Source of the DNA: Clavaria fumosa
Lineage: Eukaryota; Basidiomycota; Agaricomycetes; Agaricales; Clavariaceae
Direction: 5' to 3'
Assembly (NCBI GenBank): GCA_951802425.1
Contig: OX637800.1
Location: 1,302,001 to 1,366,000, forward strand
DNA length: 64,000 nucleotides
Positions 10,646 to 22,978 of the stretch are shown one piece after another; the stretch's first letter is position 1; the number at the start of each line of letters is the position of its first letter. A program made the translations under genes and the position numbers. Under the pieces are notes generated by a model. It made no database searches and had not been told where the DNA came from. It saw only the letters and a list, made by a program, of their open reading frames with translations.

Positions 10646-12625
10646 CTACCGCCTTTTTGCCCTTGGTCTGAGCACCCGCTGCTTTGCCTCCATGGATGCT
10701 TTCCTCTTACTTCGTGTTCGGTATGGAAGATGAGGCTCCCCTTCATCTCTGGCTCTTCTCTTCTTCAGTGAGCCAAACTGCTGATCAGCTTGACAATCAT
10801 TCTCTACCTCGCTCTCCACTTGCAGTTGATCCCTCTGCCTCTCCTGCACCTCCCCCAGTATATTTAGATTGGCCATCTCATATGATCCACCAACCTTAGA
10901 ATTGCCATAGTCGATATTGTCATCAGTGTCCTCTTCGTAATTGGCACTGTCTTCATCTGTAGTGTCCTTGTCATCACCAGTGTGGTCTTCATCATCAGTG
11001 TCTTCTCCATCACTGTTATTGACTGGTTTCTCTGAACTGGATCTGACTCACATTAGCCAATGATATTTTCAAGTGAGAAAAGATCTTACACTTCAGAGAC
11101 GAGCTGGATATGCTTAGCTGTTTGAGACAGCCTTGACACTTCATCATCAGTATCTTGTGTATGACTCTTGTCTGCATCCCTTAATGCCTTCCCTCTCCTA
11201 TGGGTGGGTAGAACATTCTTGAATTCAAGGACCCTTTGACCAAGAGTTTGTCAATGGTGGAGGAAGGCACAAAGCCTTCTCACATCTGCTGATTGCATTT
11301 TTGAGGGCTCACAGAGGTGTACTCCTTTAGGAATGTATTGCGCTTGTATAAAAGCACTTGGGTTGTCAGATATTTGCAGCCATGGAACAGCAGCCTTCTT
11401 GTTGTTACTTTTCTTGCCTACAAAATACAACATTTTTTCAATTTATGAAATAATCAATTGCAAAAAGCTTACGGTATGCAATCGTAAAACATGATCTCAA
11501 GATCTCCTTGAGCTGAGCCAAGGGAAGTGCCAGCTCTAGAGGTAGTAATGGCCAACCATCCTTGTCTTTTGCAAGATCCCATGGGACACTTGTATCTGTT
11601 CTCTTAGAGAGAAGCACAGCATCCCAATCATCATTTTGCAGCCTTGTTGCATCCTCTGGACTCAGATTAGAGTTCTTCTTACACACAATTGTGCAGAGCA
11701 CACTTACTGTTCCACATATCCCCTAAATACTCATCCCATTTTTGCCAAACAACATCTCCCGTCTGTTGAAACACATCCTTGAACCCAGCAGTGGAGGGTC
11801 CAGGCATCTGGACTCTAAGAAAAATTCAAGAACATATACATTAGTCAGGAATGTGGAACATCTCATTGGAAAACACTCACTTTGCCTTCTTGATCTGCCC
11901 TTTATCATCTTGCCAACCAGCCAACATAAATATCTCTACTCCCATCTGCTCTTTGGCCAACCGGGAAAACTCCAATGCATTACGCATAAACTTTCGTGAA
12001 GCCAATCTTACAGTAAAGGAAGCAGCCGACATAAGTTGCAAATGAATAATGTGCAGAGATTCACTCACTCTCTTTGAATATTAGATGGTACAGGCTCTGT
12101 ATTCCACTTCTCAGCCAAGCCTTCAAATTCAAGCCGCTCTTGTGTTGACAACTCCTGGCAAACTTGAGTCCTGGCTTGACGATAGGCAGATAAGAAGTCT
12201 ATTGTGCCTCTCTCAGCCTTTGAGAGCTCTTCTGCGTGGGCATTGATTTTTTCCTTCTCATGCTGCTCAACAACACCTTGGAAGGTCCACCTTTTGCGTT
12301 TCCAAATGGTGAGGCCTGGCTTTTGACCTGGCTCAGAATCAGAACTGTTATCCATTCCTGCCCCTACCCTGCGATGGTTGTGCAGCCAGTTGCGAATTTT
12401 CTGCAAAAGGAGAGCATCAAAACATAAGTGAATCAGATGTGTGAAGTTCTGCTTTACCTGGTTTAAGCCATCGGGAGGATGTTCCTGCGCAGCTTCAGCC
12501 AGGTCTCGGATTTGTCTCTTGATCTCCTTGACAATACTAGCACGTTCCTTGGTGTCCGCCGTCCCATATACTTCCAGGCTGCCTTTGAGAAGCTCGACAT
12601 AAGCAGGGGTTGTCCACTTGGTCAT
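10646..12625 (-). CDS. Unrecognised gene of the left terminal repeat, acidic middle and basic tail
   Basis: The product starts MTKWTTPAYVELL at an ATG at 12623-12625 and can be followed through about seven exons. The N-terminal 60 residues are helical and end in a pattern (LPDGLNQ | KIRNWLHNHRR) suggesting a DNA- or protein-binding helix bundle. The middle carries W-rich segments (TIWKRKRWTFQGVV, DKDGWPLLPLEL). The C-terminal part is very acidic with repeated DTDDE words and ends RARDEGEPHLPYRTRSKRKAS...PRAKRR, a likely nuclear localisation signal. Introns are about 50 nt; the donor near 11473 reads GTAAGC. I do not know the family. It faces the outer end of the element, mirrored by the copy at 44929-46908, so a role in the transposon's own life cycle is plausible but unproven. 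Confidence 0.65.
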
Positions 12626-12749
12626 TTACTCGAGGATTGTGACAAGGCAATACGCAAGATGTAGGTAGAAGTAAGAGAATGATGATTCTAACACGTGATG
12701 TCGATTGCTTCAACGACGAAAGAGATATTTCGAAGTCACGTGCCATTGG

Positions 12750-12817
12750 CGTTACATGTCACTATGTGACCAGCGGCAAAGTACTTCGACGCTGGTCACA
12801 TAGTGACTTGTCACACC
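12750..12817. repeat. Hairpin repeat, in left terminal repeat
   Basis: A near-perfect inverted repeat centred on AAAGTACTTCG, with arms reading CTATGTGACCAGCG and its complement. Further copies occur at 13049-13090 (half), 15989-16055, 20735-20812, 44326-44391, 44430-44496, 44737-44803 and 49097-49160, all inside the giant element. Confidence 0.8.
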
Positions 12818-13090
12818 CCTTTCAAAAAATCAAAGTGCATCAGTATTACCAACCAAGTCAAATGTAGATGAAGGGTGGTTCCAGACTAAGAATGGAGACT
12901 TCTGTATCATTGCTTATTGAGTTTTCAACGGGGATGTGCTATCGGATAATTTTTGAGATCTTTACATTCTCTAGAATCTTACTCCTAAGCCATTCTGTGA
13001 AGCGATAAACAAAACGACAAAAGGCCACAGATTTGAATTTCTTACCAGACCAGTCAGCGTTACATGTCACTATGTGACCAGCGGCGAAGT

Positions 13091-13610
13091 CCTCTGCTGC
13101 TCAGGCTGACTCGTTAGCGCTACCAAGAAGGCCACAGCAGGGCCTTCTCAAACGGGATTTGAATTGGGAAGCGAGCAGAGAAACAAGCTACAGAAGTACA
13201 ACTAGAGATATGAACAGAAAACAACAAAGCAGAAAAGGCGAACAACCCAAGGGAGAGGTGGGTGGGCCGATGAAAGAAACAAAAGAGAAGGCGAGGAGAG
13301 GGGCTGGGGAAGAGTAGCTAATGAAAACTACACGGTGTAAAAAAGAGATCAAAGTCAGAGACAAACTGAGAGAAGTGCATGCGTACTCAGATACGTGTAT
13401 GTGGCAAGCTAACAAAGTGAGGAGAAGCCACGAAGTGTATCTGGAGCGAAGGAAGGTCAGCTCGAAGAGCTGAGGTGCGGAAGGCTGAGCTGTTCACCTG
13501 TGCTGGTCTTTGAGTGACACGAGAGGAGCAGAAGAGCAGCACAGACGAAGGAGCTGAGGGTCGATAGCACTTATCAGACTCGAGTGAGACATCCGCTACG
13601 ACAATAGCAT
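13091..13610. repeat. 520-bp dispersed module, copy 1
   Basis: It begins CCTCTGCTGCTCAGGCTGAC directly at the hairpin break and ends at GACAATAGCAT. A second copy in the same orientation is at about 20812-21329, and a partial third copy (about 110 bp) at 21488-21600. I see no gene in it. Confidence 0.7.
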
Positions 13611-13860
13611 AATCACGGGCTCCGGTTGTATAATGTCTTCGAGTTGAGGCCTCGATGGCACTCATGCGAAGGAACTGAACCTGCAAGTCCAAATCCTGCA
13701 ACGAGATGCGAGGGCGAGCCATGTTGGATGACTCGCCCGATTGTTTCAAAAGCAACTCTGCCATCGCGCCGGCAGCAGAATCTAGGCTATCAGTCCAAAT
13801 GAGAACCCGATGGGGAGGGTGAGGTAAGCTGGCAGCATGATGAATTGCAGACATGATATG
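13600..13860 (-). pseudogene. Remnant resembling a DIRS-type RNase H / tyrosine-recombinase junction
   Basis: On the minus strand the frame from 13854 reads HRVLIWTDSLDSAAGAMAEL, like the RNase H region of DIRS-type retroelements, and then FLRMSAIEASTRRHYTTGARDY, like the N-terminal (SAM-like) part of basidiomycete tyrosine recombinases. The frame then runs into the 520-bp module. Both matches are short, so this is a tentative call on a small relic. Confidence 0.4.
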
Positions 13861-14054
13861 ACGAGCTCCAAAAAGAAGATATCGACAACCATGCCCGAAG
13901 CGGGTTCTTGAATCTGGTAAGCAAACCCATTCCCTGCATGGAGACCTCTGTATCTTTGCTTATTGCCTTGTAAATTATATTACTCCAATTCTATTATCGA
14001 TCAAACATCATGTGACAAGATGTGACAGTCGCTTTGATCTCCACCACTTCGACA

Positions 14055-15810
14055 ATGTCTTCACCGATAATTCTTCCTTGTTCCGCCTATCGCATCGACA
14101 AACAGACGAAAAAGATGGAATCACTCTATGTGTCTCTGCAGGCACAGGGAGCAATGTAAGCTTTTGTTGTTTGCTGTGCTTCGTGTGATAACTAACTAGC
14201 TCTCTAAAGGGCAACAATGACATTAACAGATCCCGGATTGCCCGATGTGCGCATCCGATTAGAAAGAGACGCTTATTCTTGTAAGGTGAGATTCAAGTGC
14301 AGATGAAATCAGGCCAACGAATCTCACCATTCTAGATGAGTGACCCCCAGGATAAGGGAGACCACGTCATAATGGTCTTGAACGTGAATCTCGTCCATCC
14401 AACAACTTCTGCAGCAATGGAATTTTGGAAGAAAACTGATGCAAGTAAGTACTCATTCCAACTTCTATTCAAAATCAGCAGTCTGAGCGTAATTTCCAGA
14501 TCGCGCTGCATTTCGAGAGCTCATGCTTTTGTTCGATCAAAATGAAGAGATGTGGACTAATAAGAAATATCGCATTTTTGTCCAATCTGTCAAACCCAAT
14601 TTCCCTGGAGACTCTTGGGGGTATCTCGAGTAAGTTTCCGTTCAGACAGGTGTAGTTCTGAATCTAAAGGATGTCTCAAGGAGTGAAGAATCAACAACTA
14701 TTTGGGAAAGCTCTTCAGTGTAGATGAGCTTTCATTCACTGCATATAACAAGTATTCTCATATATTGTAGTCTACCAGATCAAACAATGATTGCAGGGGA
14801 CTTTGAGATGGATGTCAAAGAGCTTGAACTCTTGGATAATGGTCGGTGGATCAATGACCACATTGTGGACTTTGCCCTGCGGTAGGCATCAGTGCTCTTT
14901 AGCAGTCTTACTAACATAAAGAAATTTATGCAGTAAGACAGTAGCTGATGTGCAGACACAACACGGCTCTGCAGCAGCATCATTCTGGTTAGCCAGCTCA
15001 TTTTTCCTTACTAAATTACAGTAAATATTTTAATCTTTAAGAAGTATCAGCTAATGAGCTTGGAGCAGAAAAGATGGAGCAGAGAATGCTTCCAGATGGA
15101 TTCCAGATCTCACACCGAGATATGCATATTGGATTATTCCAGCCTTCAGCGACAACAAGCAAGTGATTATCTCTTTTTTCCATCTTCCTCTCAACTTATT
15201 ACTGCTGTTATTCCAGAAAACATTGGTACTTAATAGTTGTAGTTAACCCATACCAATGCTTCATGAAAGGTAGCAATGAAGTAGAGGGATGGTAAGTTCT
15301 TGATCATTAGCATTGGTGTGGAATAACGGACAGAAAATATCACAGTTTCATAGTTGTCCTCAACAGCCTTTATGACAAAATGCCCGCTGAAGATGAGGTG
15401 GCAATTATGGGTGTCTTTCACTCTGCTGGGAAGGCCCAAGGGTTGGCGTCTATCAAGCTGCCCAAAGTCATTTATCCGAAAGTTGGTGTGAATTCTCTAA
15501 GGATTTATTACTTGTTCCTCATGTCGCATAATTACAGGTTATCAAGCAAGGAAATGGAAGCGATTGTGGCATTTATACGATCCATTTTGGAAGGCTTTGG
15601 ATGACAGATGGTAAAAGACTTTGGGATGCGGTACAGGTGAGACCCCTGCCTTTAATTTCTATTTTTCTCATTGCTTCGCAGAATGGCTCAGGTTTTGAGC
15701 TGGGCATGGACAACGTGTGGAAACGTTCAGCGGTCACAAATCTCCGCGAACAGCTAAGGAGTGAGATTCTAAGGAGTGTAGAGGAAGGGTGGTTCGAGAG
15801 ACAGAAGTAA
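14055..15810 (+). CDS. Ulp1-like cysteine peptidase (C48 family)
   Basis: About ten exons run from the ATG at 14055 (MSSPIILPCSAYR) to the stop at 15808-15810, with consistent phase at the first four introns that I checked. The C-terminal half is a Ulp1/SENP-type domain: LLDNGRWINDHIVDFALR, then KHWYLIVVVNPY with the catalytic His, then FIVVLNSLYD, and KQGNGSDCGIYTIHF with the catalytic Cys and its preceding Gln. Such peptidases remove SUMO or related modifiers in the nucleus and are recurrent cargo of eukaryotic transposons. The residue normally Asp in the D-S-L motif is Asn here, which may lower or alter activity. The N-terminal 130 residues (LMLLFDQNEEMW, FPGDSWGYLE) resemble nothing I can name. 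It is transcribed divergently from the left-repeat gene and converges with the JmjC gene. Confidence 0.8.
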
Positions 15811-15988
15811 GAATGTAGATTTCTGTTTCAGGGCCTATCAAGTTCTCAGACCCCACTGTCTCTTTCAGATGTCTGAAAGGAAACCCTCAATGACCATCTG
15901 TTCTGCATCATCTCTTGTCTTTACCATGCTGTTGAATTGAATTTTGGGATACTTTTGTATTCATCTAGGCCTGTAGAGCGTAAGAGGT

Positions 15989-16055
15989 ATGTGACAAGTC
16001 ACAATGTGACGCGTGACGAAGTACTTCGTCGCTCGTCACATAGTGACAGGTAACG
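15989..16055. repeat. Hairpin repeat between the Ulp1-like and JmjC genes
   Basis: It is centred on GAAGTACTTCG, with arms GTCACAATGTGAC and complement. It is followed by GGCACGTGACTTTGAAATA, which also follows the hairpins at 12750 and 44737, so hairpin and CACGTGAC box form one recurring block. The remaining 16056-16451 holds no gene that I can support. Confidence 0.7.
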
Positions 16056-16451
16056 CTGATGGCACGTGACTTTGAAATAATCTCGACGTTCTTGCCATTG
16101 ACGATGAAGGACTCAAAGACAGATCAATCAGGCTGTAAATTAATAAATGAACAGAGATTATTCAACAACTAGAGGTACTCTCAATGAGAGCATTCTCACA
16201 CGAAGTCCAGGCAACAGGTTTTGGATTGTTGTCACATTGCAATCTCAAAAACACAGAGCTCTACGTATTTTAGGCAGCAATATCTCAATCTCATCTCTCA
16301 ATCTCATCGTGACACAAGCCTCATCAAACACACCTCTGTCACATGCAAAATTTTGAGATTGCAATTTTAATTTTTAGGTGTTGCGGCACTGTGAGACAAC
16401 CCTGCGCCAAACACTATCCAAAATGTTTTCATAACTAATCGCGCTGCAATT

Positions 16452-19400
16452 TCACTGCTTTCCACGCTTCCTCCGCTTCAAGTCAGCCCCATCACCTTCA
16501 GATTCATCTATAATATATACAATATAAATAGCTTGGAAAGAAAATATAATCAGGCAGTACGCACCATCAACCAACCTTTTCATTGGGGGTTCTTCATCCG
16601 AAGTATCACTGTCGGCATTGCTAAGGCCATCTTCAAGCATGAGGGTGTTGGTGTAGATGGGATCCTCAAGACAGTCGAGTAGTTCAGTCCAAACTTGCGA
16701 CTCATCACGCCGGAGAATCCTAAAATCACGACGCCATACAAACTTGTGAGCCTGACCTTTGTTTCGACATAGCCCTTCAAAAGGCAACAAGAGGTCCTGC
16801 CATTCGCTTCGAATGTGGCTGTACATGAGCGTGACAACCATTGGGGAGACACCGAGATTCGTTTTCTTCTCCCATCTCTTGACGGATGTGCACATTGCGG
16901 CTGCAAAACTGATCAACGATTGGTTGAAAATATAACAGGGGTTTACACCCTGTCCACTGATATCAAGGATATAGTGTTTGTTGAACCAGCTCTGGAAGAT
17001 CCGGTATCGCCACATCGCAACATTGCGTTCTTCAACAATGGCTGGAGGAGCCTTCTTGCCAGGGATATTACGATCAAACGCATGCCCAAACTCAAGCATG
17101 TTCCCAACCATGATGAGGTCCAGAAGGCCCTGCTTTGTCGTGATATCTGGAATATGTGCCAGGGCTTCTGCAGAGGCTAGAAAACACTTAGACATAAGGC
17201 AGAAAAACATGAGGAGAGTAATAAGATACCATATTTTGAAGCACCACCAACAAAATGGTCCACCCACATTGACATCATCCTCGCGAAGTACGACCGGGTT
17301 GTTTTATGATACTGATTTGTGATGACGGGATTGAGGACCGTCGTGTGGAGAGCTGCGGCACAACTGCGAGACATCGTCGAGGCACAATAAAAATGACCAC
17401 CATGTATGATGGTGTTGTCGGTGCCTAGAACAAAATGGAGGGTCCCAGGGCACATGAAGCTGCAAGGATGCTATTAAATAAACTGAGTGACACTATTAAA
17501 AACTTACAATGAATCCCCTGCTTTCAGATAGACTGCCTCAGCCTCCAAAAACTCCTTCCCTGTGCTGCAGTGCTCCCAATTGAGGGGGAATGAGTGGGCC
17601 GAGAAGAGATCACCGCGATGGTCACCCGTATCAGCATCCAGGTGACGGCGGAGCAGTACCCACCATTTGGAACCTGCCATGATCGTCACGACAGCTGCTA
17701 GGCCGTCATCATCGATGTGGGGCATCGACATTGATCCCTTCGTCGCTGCCAATCCCCAAACAAGATCTTCTTCTGTCGAGGAATTTTTTACAAATCCTTC
17801 TACTTTACGTGTTTGATGCTTCGCAAACTCATGTGTGGCGAGAGCACTAGAAGAAATTGAAACAAAATAAAAAATAAAAAATCACAACTTGGAGTCAGAT
17901 CTAGCAAAGGTCCTTACTTGAATCGTGGTGGTGGGGGTAGGCTGAGGTGGCCCATGGGAAAATCGAGGCCGTTTAAAATCCTCCTCTGTCCTTCATTACG
18001 AGTAGCGTCCAATAGTTCATAAAGCATTGCATTTCGAAGTAGGTCGCCTGAGACATCTTTGCGCATCTCTGCGACTACAGCAAAATGAGCGTGAACAACT
18101 GAAGCGAAGTAAGGGGTACTACAAACCTTGCACAACGCATCTTTGGTTGAGTGGTGCCAACGTCGATAGTCCTTCTTCATCAAACTGCAAAGTGCGGATA
18201 GGCGTTGGCGATACGAGGATATGCCGGTGCCGAAAAATATCTTGAATCTCTTTGCTTGGAATGTCCATGAAGTCATCCCATGACATCACAAAGATCGACG
18301 ATGCCTCTGGCTCGAATTTACGAGACCTGGCTGCTGGGAGGTGGTGCTTTGGGACCCCTTGCACATACTGTGCTTCAACCATCTCCACAATATCATTCAA
18401 TACTGGATATTCGCGAAAAGCCTGTGATAAATTGAATAAATAAGAGAAGAAGCAACCGTATTAGACAAACCGAATCAGAGGTTGCGTAGTGCTTGTAGGT
18501 TGTTGGACCAGAACTAGGGTCAGCACCCCACATCATTACATCTATGCTGCGCCCTTCAATCTGTTGAACTGTGAGTAGAACGGTTAAGGACTTTGAGATG
18601 AGCTTACCTGAGGAGCAGGAAGAGAAGAGAGCTCAGGGACATCAGATTTCTATCCAACTATGAGACACATTTGCGAAGGGAAACAATCCAAAAGGACTTA
18701 CCTCTACCTTCAGATCGACAATGACACCTATAGGCTTTGTCCGGCCCATTTGAGTTGGCTCGTTTATTGTTTGGCGGGGCATGATTTTTCGAGCAGGTGT
18801 CGGCTCAAGGTCGTGTTTCACCTCCAAAGAATCCAGGCCTAGTGCTCGCATTGCCGCCTTTCGGACAGGACGACCAGATCTCGAAAGGGGAAGTGCTTTT
18901 CTTTTCCCCTCAGCTTCTTCCACCCCCTCCATTTCATCTGCTTCGACAACTTCATCGGCTTCATCAGCTCCCTCCCCTTCCTTCGCTTCTTCTACTTCCC
19001 CTACTTCCTCCACTTCCTTCACTTCCTCTGCTTTTTGTGCCCCCTTCAAATCTGCTGGTTCCTCTGGTTCTTCTACTTCATATTCTTGCTCCCACAGTGC
19101 TTCACCTGAGACGCGAGACCCCTCCTCCGCCAAAGCCAAATTAACCTCGCCATGGGACGACAGTTCGCTCTCTCCCCTCTCTGGAGCTGTAATAACATGG
19201 ACAACTTTGCCTAGACACTATTTAGCCACTGCAACAGGCACCTCATAACCACTTACGAGAACGAGAATACCAATCTATTTCTACTACTGGACCTTTATGT
19301 TCTGTTTCTAGGTCTTGGAATTCAGTGATGAAGCTGTTGAACGCTGTCATCATTTCGCCGGTTAGACTTGCTCGCAACAGGGATCGCCAGAGCGCCTTCT

Positions 19401-20694
19401 CTGTCCGTGCCAAAAACACCGGCTTCTCATTTCCAAGGCTCAGTGCAGTCTATACAATTTGTTAGCCGTGCAATCGGGAACAACTGCAACACTCACTGAA
19501 ACAAGATAACTTCGCCGGACAAATGTGGAATCAAATGGCCTGGAAGACAAGGCAAACAAGGGCGATATTGCGACGCAGAAATGGAAAAGGGCTTGAACGG
19601 TGCTGAACAATGGGCTAATACGAGGATCTTGGAAACTTGCGATGATGTCAGGCGATATGGCGAGGCCTAGTGCACTAGCCTCTCTAGATAGAGTTTACTA
19701 TTAGATCTAAGAGAGAAAAAAAGACACGTATTGCTCACCCTGTGAGAATTTTCACCCAGTCTTGTAAAGATTGGGAAAAGTTGGCCCGACTATTCTGCAG
19801 TAAAATTAGCTTTCGGATAAGAGTTATAATGACACAGATACGCACTAAACCAAACCAAGAAATCGCAAATGCCGTCATTTCAAAGTTTTGGACAATAGTG
19901 TTTATCTGGATTTTTTGCATTCTTTCCATCCCTGTGCCAAGGAACCTCACCATGCGTATGAGTTTCGCCTGTTGTGAGGTAGGATTTGTCGGAAGGGGGG
20001 TAGAAAAGAAAGATGTCGAATCCCGCGAAAGTTGGCCTTCGTCTTGCGATCCGATTGCCGACCGAATGGGTTTAACCCAATCTTTCAAGAGGGAGACGAA
20101 CTGTGTTGCATAAGCGAGTCAACGTTCCAGCCACTCTAGAAAACATTAAGGCTCTATACCTCTTTCAGCCTTGATGGGACATTGGGGAATTCTGACCGCG
20201 GGGACAGTTGAAAGGGAGCATCATTATCGGACGTTGAGAAAACTATACGATCTAAGAGGGCATGGCGAAACAACAAATGGGCGGCACCCATGAGACCGGC
20301 AGAGTCAGATTTCTTCCAGCGTTGTTCATCGTTGATATCAGCCAGGGGTGCAAGGAAATACTTTGCCAATGTTAAGTTCTGCCGCGCCAAAATAGGCTCA
20401 GTTTGCGCACTTAGATCGTCTAACATGCTGGCCATTGACTTTTGATCTATAGATTAGCTAAGGAAAAATTAATAAGTAGATGTGTTTCACCAAGCAAAAC
20501 TCTGTGACATCTCCTTCCGTGTTCTGAAATCGCCCGAGCCAACGTGCTGTATTCTCTTGCAGCGAACCAGGACCGAGCAAGATATCGGTGAGCCAAGGAT
20601 AGTTCTTATATACTTCAGAGCTACGCAACAGTTGGGCTCCGAAGACGGTATTGGAAGTTGAAGATTGAATAGACATATTGAATTGAGCAGACAA
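16452..20694 (-). CDS. JmjC-domain protein, large multi-exon gene
   Basis: It starts at MSIQSSTSNTVFG (ATG at 20692-20694) and ends KRRKRGKQ at 16452; about a dozen exons are visible. The first 400 residues are helical and unfamiliar. An acidic stretch with repeated EVEEV words (about 19100-18900) precedes a basic segment (SRSGRPVRKAAMRAL). The C-terminal third has the JmjC signature: MPHIDDDGLAAVVTIMAGSK (Fe-binding H and D, about 17720), LKAGDSLFMCPGTLHFV, and GGHFYCAST (second Fe-binding His, about 17395). JmjC enzymes are nuclear Fe(II)/2-oxoglutarate oxygenases that often demethylate histones; whether this one does is not shown. The tail is acidic, then strongly basic. Exon borders are approximate. 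Confidence 0.75.
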
Positions 20695-20734
20695 TCAGTT
20701 AGATGTGATCAGAGGTAGATGAGTCGCATGAGAG

Positions 20735-20812
20735 ATGTCACACTATGTGACCAGCGGCGAAGTACTTCGACGGTGGTCACAGTGTGACCACCGTTGAAGT
20801 ACTTCATCGCCG
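20735..20812. repeat. Compound hairpin upstream of the JmjC gene
   Basis: Two overlapping hairpin units: one centred on CGAAGTACTTCG near 20761, the next on TGAAGTACTTCA near 20800, joined by GTGGTCACAGTGTGACCAC. It lies in the likely promoter of the JmjC gene. Confidence 0.65.
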
Positions 20813-21605
20813 CTGCCGCTCAGGCTGACTTGTTATCGATACCGAGAAGGCCATGGCAGGGCCTTCTCAAACGGGAATTTGAATTGGGAAGCGAGCAGAG
20901 AAACAAGCTACAGAGGAATGACTAGAGAAATGAACAGAAGTAATGAAGCAGAAAAGGCGAACAGCCCGGGGGAGTGGTGGGCGGGCTGATGAAAGAAAAT
21001 CGGAAGGAGAAGTGAGAGGGGCCGGAAAAGAGTAGATAACGATAACTACAGGGTGTAAAAAAAGTAGTCAAAGTCAGAGACAACTAAGAGGAGTGCATGC
21101 GTACTCTGATACACGTATGTGGTAAGCTAACAAAGTGAGGAGAGGCCACAACACGTATCTGGAGGCGAAGGAAGGTCAGCTCGGAGAGCTGGGGTGCGGA
21201 AGGCTGAGCCGCTCACCTGCGCTGATCTTTGAGCGACACGAAAGGAGCGGAAGAGCAGCGCAGACGAGGGAGCTAGGGGTCGACAGCACTTATCAGACTT
21301 GAGTGAGACATCTGCTATGACAATAGCATCTCACTGAGACAAAGCACAGACCAGATGTCGAAGCCGAGAAAAAGAGCCGGCGAAGCAGTGAGAAAGGAAC
21401 GGGATCGGCGAAGCCGAAATAGGGAGACTCACAGCGTGCACAGAGGCCTAAAAAGCTGCTCCCTTCCCTTGGAATCCGCGCCTGAACCAACCTCTGCCGC
21501 TCAGGCTGACTCGTTAGCGACACCGAGAAGGCCACAGCAGGGCCTTCTCAAACGGGAATTTGAATTGGGAAGCGAGCAGAGAAACAAGCTAAAAAGAGCA
21601 TACGC
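20812..21605. repeat. 520-bp module, copy 2, and partial copy 3
   Basis: Copy 2 (20812-21329) matches 13091-13610 throughout. The partial copy at 21488-21600 repeats its first 110 bp, including GGCAGGGCCTTCTCAAACGGG-like words. No convincing gene is present here. Confidence 0.65.
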
Positions 21606-22049
21606 GTGCATGTGAGGGGGATGGCGGCGGTGCGAGAGGATGAGACCGAGCAGGGAAAGGAGGAAGGCGGCGAGACCGAACGCTGGTCACACTGTGACCG
21701 TTCTCGAGCTTCTCTTTTTTTCGTCTTCAGACTTTTTTTAGACGAACAGCCACCTTCTCAATTGCGACTGGCAAGGGACAGTGCCTCTGGCATTGCACCT
21801 GCAGAGTAATGCCAGAGGCACTGCCCCTCTCTACGCAAGACTATTCTACCCATCTCAGCTCACAAGTTTTCTGTTTTAATTATTATCAAGACGAGCTACC
21901 CTCGCCCTCAGAAGGGATTCAAGGCAGCAGGGCTGATTTTTGGATAGTCAGCGGTACGTCTTCGCTTCGCTTCTTGTTCCAGCTCTTTTTTTAGAATGTT
22001 TTGAGAGAGAAAGCATTGTCGAGAAATGAGAGGGCAATACGCCCGCCGT

Positions 22050-22600
22050 TTGCCCTTGCAGGAAGATTAGAGCGAGCAGATGGGGCGGTCTGTCGATAGG
22101 TACGCCATCTTTACTTCGCGCAATTGCTCACTTCTGTTTCTTTTCCGAGAAAAAGACTGTCGCTACGAGACGAGAGAGGCAATATGCCCGCCGTTTGGAT
22201 TGCATTCGAGTCTCAAAGAAGGCTCGAGGCATCCTTCTCTCAAGGCTCAATTTGCTACGAGCAGGGAGGCGTATGCACGCCGTCGAGATCAAATGCACAC
22301 CTTGATGCAGGTGTGCTTTGTCTTGCCCTTGCAGGAAGATTAGAGCGAGCAGATGGGGCGATCTGTCGATAGGTACGCCGTCTTTACTTCGCGCAATTGC
22401 TCACTTCTGTTTCTTTTCCGAGAAAAAGACTGTCGCTACGAGATGAGAGAGGCAATATGCCCGTTGTTTGGATTGCATTCGAGTCTCAAAGAAGGCTCGA
22501 GGCATCCTTCTCTCAAGGCTCGATTTGCTACGAGCAGCCTGAGGGAGGCGTATGCACGCCGTCGAGATCAAATGCAAACCCTGATGCCGGTTTGCTTTGT
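22050..22600. repeat. Tandem duplication, 273-bp period
   Basis: Two head-to-tail copies start with TTGCCCTTGCAGGAAGATTAG at 22050 and 22323. Each carries open frames, but only because the unit is open by chance; none resembles a protein. The flanking 21606-22049 and 22601-22978 hold no gene; the latter is the likely promoter of the next gene and repeats GTTGAGTAGA. Confidence 0.7.
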
Positions 22601-22978
22601 CTCACCCTCGGTCGGACAATTTTGGAGCAGTCCAGTACCTCTGTGCTCTCTGAGCAGGTGGGTTTACTTGGTTGCGTCGTAGGTTTAAGAGTTTTAATGA
22701 GTTCTGCCCAGTTTCTATTTCGCCGTTTTTGTTTTGATTGATTGTTATAAGAGGCTAGTGAGGGACCGAACTGGCCACTCGGTCTCTCGCACCGGCCCTA
22801 CATTTGGTTCCTTTTTACAAGATTTCTTAGCGTACAGTTGAGTAGAGTTGAGTAGAGCAGAGCCGCACCGATACCGCTTTGAGACCTTAGAGCTAAAGGG
22901 GAAACCTTGTCAGTTCGCTATAAGTCACGTGACCACAGAGTTGACTTAGCCCGCCGGCGTGTCTTGTTCCCTCTGCAG

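Larger units (their letters stand above)
8593..13090. repeat. Left terminal inverted repeat (4,498 bp)
   Basis: It matches the reverse complement of 44464-49623 with few differences visible by eye. The outer 2 kb (8593-10645) is AT-rich and holds no supportable gene, only two copies of a roughly 305-bp unit (around 8935-9345). The inner part contains the minus-strand gene at 10646-12625. Homology ends at 13090, in the middle of a hairpin (GAAGT|ACTTC), where the left side instead continues into a different repeat module. Confidence 0.85.
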
